From contig JAHCVI010000004.1 in assembly GCA_019096155.1 (NCBI GenBank), positions 1,736,001-1,800,000 on the forward strand: a DNA stretch of 64,000 nucleotides, in the 5' to 3' direction. Origin of the DNA: Staphylotrichum longicolle. Taxonomy: Eukaryota; Ascomycota; Sordariomycetes; Sordariales; Chaetomiaceae. The position numbers and the translations under genes are program-made. Positions 59,122-64,000 of the stretch are shown here, piece after piece. Position 1 is the first letter of the stretch. Each line of letters starts with the position of its first letter. A model generated the notes under the pieces. That model made no database searches. It was not told the origin of the DNA and worked only from the letters and a program-made list of their open reading frames with translations.

Positions 59122-59932
59122 TGTGTATCAAATGTTTGGTCAGATCGTGACTGCAGGCTGTGAGGTACGAACGCATGCGTGGGAAAATAAACGGTTGGTG
59201 AGAGTGAGGTGTTGATGATGTATTCATCAAAGACAAGATTGGACGGCCAACCCACCACTGCAAATGCAAGTGAAATGATTATTGAAAGAAAGATCGCCAA
59301 AAGAGGAAGAATGTGAGAAAGGCAAGAAAATTGCAATGATCAAACAAGTGGCCTCAACTTGGGCCCAATTGTCGGCTGAAGGCGGCAAAGTGAGACTGGA
59401 AGCCAAGGAGTTGGCATATGTGACATTGAGTGTTTGAGAGTCGACGCCTGGCTGTTACGGTGCGGCTCACCTCGACTTCAGATTAAAAGCCAAAACATCA
59501 CAGCACTACACTCACAGACGTTTTGTAAATCATTGAATGCAGATTTTGCTCAGACACTCGCGGCATCATGGTGCTGCTTCCCGTTTCTCGCTTTGCAATG
59601 GTACCCTCTTTCCTTCTAGTTTGGCATCCCAGTGGAACTGAGAATCGTGCTTGCCTCGAGCTTCCAATTTAAACAGCTGCGCGCAGAAATGTTTGCTGTC
59701 CCGCCCACGATGGGCCTGATACCTCCACTTACTCACAGCCCTTTGGCGCTTCTGTCATTCTCGCGAGTTCATCTCCAGAAGTGCCACATCGACACTTGGA
59801 CCACATCAACGATCTGTCTTAGAGCAGGCTGACAGGGTCTCCTCCTTTGACTGCCGTTCGGGATATATTGCCATCTTGTTCTTGAGCGTCTCTTGATCTC
59901 TAGGCCGCCCTGGGTAACAGCAGCCATCCACC
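59122..59932. promoter_or_regulatory. Divergent intergenic region
   Basis: 811 bp between outward-facing genes, so it carries both promoters. It is AT-richer than the coding flanks. No specific site is claimed. Confidence 0.45.
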
Positions 59933-61901
59933 ATGCGGACCGACCTGCCCTTCATCAACTCAGTCCAGAGCCACTGGCAGCGTCTGAGAAAACGGCAACC
60001 GACGCCGCCAGTGGCGAAACATGAAAACGCGCTGAAGTTCGGCATCTTGGGTACCTCTGGTGTCGTGTGAGTCCCGGCCATAACGTGATCTTGTCGAGGG
60101 CTCAGGAGCCGAACTGACGTCCCGACACAGAGAGCCGATTCTGATCGCCGCATCGGTATATCACCCGGATGTCGTTCTCGAAGCCGTTGCTTCTCACAAA
60201 CCGCAAGCGGCCGACAAGTTTCGCGAAAAGCACGGTATCCGCAGGACACATAACAGCTATGAGAGTACATGTCCCTGACTTCGTGTTCCTTGGAAGCACT
60301 GGCTAACACACCTAGACCTCATCAATGACCCCAGCATTGACGCCGTTTACATCGCCCTCAGCCCCTCGATGCGCTTCGAATGGGCTATGAGAGCCCTCGC
60401 AAATCGAAAGCACGTCCTGCTCGAGACCCCTTGCGTTGCAAACCAAGCCGATGCAGAGCGCCTTTTCGACAACCCCGCGCTGAAGGGTCCCGGAGCTCCC
60501 ATTCTCGCGGAGACCGCCGTATATAGGTTCAACAACAGCTGGACCGCCCTTGAAAACAACATTGAGAGAGAAAACATAACCCACGTCAGCGTAAAGGTGA
60601 CGTTACCAGCATCCACCACCCGAGCCAGGGACATCTTCAGATACGGGGAGTCGGGCGATGCGAACATGGATTTGAGCTACGCCTTGTCCTTCTTGAGGGC
60701 CATCTATGGCGCCAACCCGACATGTTGCAACCGCAGTTGGATCGACAAAACGGCCCTGGTGGACGGTGATTTTCAATATGCCAGCAACTGGCAGTTCCCA
60801 AATGGTGGCTTCGGCGAGGTGAAGGGGAAGGTGTTTTCCGGCCTTCTCAACGGCTCTCGGGATCCTGGCGTCGTTATCGAGATCTTGCACCACCCCAAAG
60901 ATGTTGCGAATCCAAGTGTGCCTGAGGGTCAGGGTCTATCAAGGAGGAAAAGAGTTGTACTACGTTCCTGCGCCGGGTCTCAGCCGCAGCGTGTGGTCAC
61001 CGTGGTGTACGACTGCACAGTGTACGATGTTCAAACTCGAGCCACGATCAAATTCTACCAGGAAGAACCGATAGTCATCAACGGTGGGACGGCGACGATC
61101 AACGGCGTTGTTTGGGGCCCGCAAATGTGCCAACTCTCCGCGTTTGTTAGCCGGGTCCGAGGGTCGAACGGTCCTGTAGGTCTCCGGTTGAGCGCGGATG
61201 ACAGCAAGGCGCAAATGAGAATGTACGCAACCGCGCTCCAGTTTGCTGGCAAGAGCATACCTTTGCCGAGTCCGTTTGACTTGTCGAGTCTTCACCAGGA
61301 ACTCCAGGGTCACGGGCAGAGTCAGGCTCAAGAGCCTCCCTCGGATCGAGGCTTGCCCCGGATTCAAGCACAAGCTCAGCCAGAGGAACCTCCACAGGCT
61401 CAAGAACAGTCTCAGACTCAAGCACCATCTCAGCAGCCTCAAGAATCTTCTCAGACCGAGACACAAGCTCAGGCTCAGACACCAGCTCAGGCTCAGACAC
61501 CAGCTCAGGCACAACCACAGGCTCAGGCACGACCACAAGCTCAGGCACGACCTCGATCTCAGACAGAGCCTCCGCCTCAAACGCAACACCAAGCAAAGGC
61601 ACAGTCACAATCTCAAGCCCAGACACAATCCCAACCTCAGGCACAGCCCCAAACACAGACACAACCTCCAGCGCAGGCACAACCTCCAGCGCAGGCACAA
61701 CCTCCAGCGCAGGCACAACCTCCAGCGCAGGCACAACCTCCAGCGCAGGCACAACCTCCAGCGCAGGCACAACCTCCAGCGCAGGCACAATACGTCGCTG
61801 TCCTGCCACCAGCCCCGGGTGATACGGGCCCTCCAGAACAAATCACAGTCCTGCCAGCGCCTCATGTGTACGGTTTCATACCGAATGGACAAGCTTCATA
61901 G
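59933..61901 (+). CDS. Gfo/Idh/MocA-family oxidoreductase-like protein with a Q/P/A repeat tail; EKP lysine replaced
   Basis: Exons are 59933-60066, 60131-60264 and 60316-61901, giving 617 residues. Introns are 64 and 51 nt (donors GTGAGT and GTACAT). The Rossmann part shows FGILGTSGVV, ASVYHPDVVLEAVAS and DPSIDAVYIALSPS, as in dihydrodiol dehydrogenase-like proteins; the C-terminal family region includes ADDSKAQMRMYATAL. The family motif EKP, which holds the catalytic lysine, reads LLETPCV here (Thr127). So it may have lost dehydrogenase activity or changed chemistry. From about residue 418 to 595 an added tail is almost only Gln, Ala, Pro and Thr, ending in seven exact PPAQAQ units, then a short hydrophobic end (ITVLPAPHVYGFIP). 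No such tail is usual in the family. Confidence 0.82.
61665..61790 (+). repeat. Seven exact copies of an 18-bp coding repeat
   Basis: The unit CCTCCAGCGCAGGCACAA encodes PPAQAQ. Seven copies follow each other without a base change, inside the tail of the oxidoreductase-like gene. Degenerate relatives (TPAQAQ, PQAQAR) lie upstream. Identity at the DNA level implies recent expansion by slippage or unequal exchange. Confidence 0.95.
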
Positions 61902-62106
61902 GCGCAGGACCTCGGAAAGATCAAAGCGGCTTCAAGAGAATTGGCAACGTCGGCCTGGTGAAGAGAGAGCCTCGGTTGTGTCCTCGGAGGGGAGATTCTG
62001 AGTTGGTGCTTGGCTTTGTCTCAGCGATGTCCGGCATGTTACATGACCGAGGTTTGGTTGAGAGTATACAATAGTGATCAGTCGTTAGACGAGCGAATCA
62101 AGTGTT

Positions 62107-62128
62107 CCCCCCCCCCCCCCCCCCCCCC
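62107..62128 (+). repeat. Homopolymer run of 22 C
   Basis: Twenty-two consecutive C on the plus strand, about 200 bp downstream of the oxidoreductase-like gene. The exact length may be unreliable in the assembly. Confidence 0.9.
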
Positions 62129-62685
62129 ACCCTTCCGAGTTCACCGAACTTGTCTCAGTAGTTTCGCTTTGTTCGAGGCGAGTGTTCTTCAAATCGGCAA
62201 CACCAAGCCAAGTGAGCTCGGGCATGTCTTGCCCTCTGTGCATGGCATTCATACATATCAATGACCGAAGGGGATGTAACCGAAGGCGAGGTTGACAGAA
62301 CACCGAGACCGACGGATCTGACTACCAAAGCCCCGAGGAGGCCATCGTGACTACAAACATGTCCCACGGTTGCCAAGGGTTGTCCAGCAAAGTCTGAGAT
62401 CAACACACATTCTCGGCCCAGCAGCACCCCCTTCGGGACATGGCAGAGCAAAGGCAGCGGCAAAAACGTCTTCGTAATCCTAACATACACTATACACATG
62501 CACAAAGCATAAATATAGTCTGCAGCCCCAGCACACGAATCACCGTGATGCTCGAGTGCTGCGCACACACCCCCCAAAAATTGCCAGACGGCGAAAGCAG
62601 AGCAGAGCAGAGCAGACCCGACCTGGGCAGGCCATCCCGTGTACAGGGTCTGTCAGTGCCTGTCTCGTCATGTTCAACAAATACC

Positions 62686-62706
62686 GACAGACAGACAGAC
62701 AGACAG
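62686..62706 (+). repeat. (GACA)5 microsatellite
   Basis: Five tandem GACA units plus one G, in non-coding DNA, flanked by AGAGC and TTCCACC short repeats. Confidence 0.85.
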
Positions 62707-63362
62707 TTTGTAACCTTTCCACTTCCACCTCCACTTTCACCTCCACTTTCATCCATCCTCCCGACACATGCATCAGCAGCCTGCGAGCTGGATCCATTGA
62801 CAACCGCCTCATCACAGGCATTCCAATCACACCCTCGTCGTATACTGCCTGCCGCTGCCAAACCATGTCCTTCTTCGTTGTCGTCTTGTCACCCGTTCCC
62901 TGCAGGACGATATAATGATGCGCACCATGACTAACTCGACAACCCCAACCCAACCCAGCCAGAGTAAACATGCGGCCATAAAAACAAAGCAGAAGCAATA
63001 AAGAGACATAACGCCTGAACCGGACACCATCCACGCCCACAAAAAGAGAAAATGTGACAGAATATGTACTCGCTCGCTCTGCTGTGCTCTGCTGTGGTCG
63101 AGAATGGTCGTGGTTCGTCTCGGCCATCCATCCATGCTAATGCCGTTGCGATTGCGAATGCGGGATGCGAAATGCGGATGCGGTTGTTTCATGTGTTTGT
63201 TTGGTGGTCGATGGGGTTTGGCTGAGTGGTTCTTGTTGTCGCCTTGATGATGATGGCACCAACCAGACCAATGTGAGAGCCAAGACGGGAGGCGAACCCC
63301 AGGGGAGGGAAAGGGGGAGAGAAGCAAGTGTATCCGATGCGATGACAAGAGAAATTTCGATT

Positions 63363-64000
63363 TCAGTACCGGGGTAAGCGCTGGAGTTGGGACAGAAGGG
63401 CATCAAGCTGAGACCAGTTGTCGTCGTTTTCTGCGAACTTGCGGTGTTTGCGGGTGAGGATGTGCTGCAGTTGGTTAGTGTCAGGGACGGGGCGAGTGGC
63501 AGGATAGGGTATGGTAGGCTCACCTCCTCAAAGTCAGCAAACTTGTCCTGGCAGTTCTCGCAGTACCCGGGCTTGGGGTCACGCCGGACCTTGGGCTGCG
63601 GCACCGGGGCGCTCGCAGTCCGGCGCAGTTTCTCCCTCTGCCTCGACATCTCCTCTTCGTCGACAGCGTCAAGCCTGCGCTGCGTAGCGTGGCTAAAGCT
63701 GGCGGAACGGATGAACACGTTGCTATCGTGGCTCATCTCGATCCGGCGCGAGCTTGGATCCTGCGATAGGGCAGGGGTGCTGGCTTTTTGCAGGACAACT
63801 TTGCGCTGGAGCCCGTGAATCTCCTTGCTCGTCCCGGCCTTCCCCCCCAGCACGCCACCCGTCGTGGATGAGATCATTTGGGAGCGGATTGCCGACGTGA
63901 CATTCGACGGCTGCAGACCAGATGCCACCGGCTCACCGGCCAGGAAGCGGCCCGCCTTTGCATGGCTAATGAAGGCGTTCTGGGAGCGAAATTCCAGTGA
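63363..64000 (-). CDS. Dbf4/Dfp1-type regulatory subunit of the Cdc7 kinase, C-terminal part, 5' partial
   Basis: The minus-strand gene continues past the right edge. Visible exons are >64000-63524 and 63464-63363; the 59-nt intron has donor GTGAGC and branch ACTAAC. At the C-terminus is the Dbf4-type zinc finger: PGYCENCQDKFADFEEH then LTRKHRKFA, with the Cys pair before and the His pair after the intron, followed by NWSQLDALLSQLQRL and the stop. Upstream sequence (RRTASAPVPQPKVRRDP, ISHAKAGRFLAGEPVASG) is the usual linker. The protein (NimO in Aspergillus) binds and activates Cdc7/Hsk1 to license origin firing in the nucleus. N-terminal BRCT-like and motif-M regions must lie outside the window. 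Confidence 0.88.

Larger units (their letters stand above)
61902..63362. other. Convergent 3' intergenic region rich in simple repeats
   Basis: 1.5 kb between two genes ending toward each other. It contains a 22-C run, a GACA repeat, AGAGC and CCACTTTCACCT short tandem units. No gene is seen. Confidence 0.5.

Overview
The window is nuclear DNA from a filamentous ascomycete, most likely a Sordariomycete (perhaps Sordariales). The evidence is GC-rich coding sequence, short introns (about 50-400 nt) with GTATGT/GTAAGT-type donors and CTAAC/CTGAC branch sites, Zn(II)2Cys6 regulators, a Crh-type wall glycosidase, a secreted tyrosinase, and chromatin/cell-cycle genes of fungal type. It holds eighteen recognisable protein genes (two cut by the window edges), one weak candidate ORF and one tRNA gene. 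There is no CRISPR array, prophage, operon or recognisable transposon. Genes are separated by intergenic stretches from 0.1 to 7 kb.

Left third (1-20.6 kb): the 3' part of a Rid1-like Rho-GTPase-binding protein; a 5 kb gene-free stretch; a WBP2-like GRAM/PPxY protein whose start codon sits in an 11-nt first exon; complex III hinge subunit QCR6 behind paired CCAAT boxes; an FLVCR/SLC49-type MFS transporter; ERG27 (sterol 3-keto reductase) sharing a divergent promoter with an OB-fold-like protein of unknown role; a Zn2Cys6 regulator that needs a 5-nt micro-exon; and a GNAT acetyltransferase.

Middle (20.6-40 kb): a Dal81/TamA-like Zn2Cys6 activator, a DHA2-type 14-TM efflux pump, the Rpd3L histone-deacetylase subunit RXT2 divergent from a fungal membrane protein of unknown function, a Cys-rich single-pass surface protein, a SIRT5-type sirtuin, and a GPI-anchored GH16 Crh transglycosylase.

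Right (40-64 kb): a tRNA-Asp(GTC) gene with an intron, a secreted type-3 copper tyrosinase in eight exons, a DapA-family aldolase, a 7 kb gene-poor stretch, an MFSD5-like transporter, a Gfo/Idh/MocA protein that lacks the usual EKP lysine and carries a long Q/P/A repeat tail, and the 3' end of the Dbf4/Dfp1 (NimO) kinase regulator.

The genes do not look like one pathway or a secondary-metabolite cluster; they are mostly housekeeping and accessory loci side by side. The points most worth a second look are the two micro-exon genes, the altered oxidoreductase with its repeat tail, and four apparent one-base deletions in three otherwise conserved genes. All four deletions lie in GC-rich tracts and may be assembly errors rather than biology.
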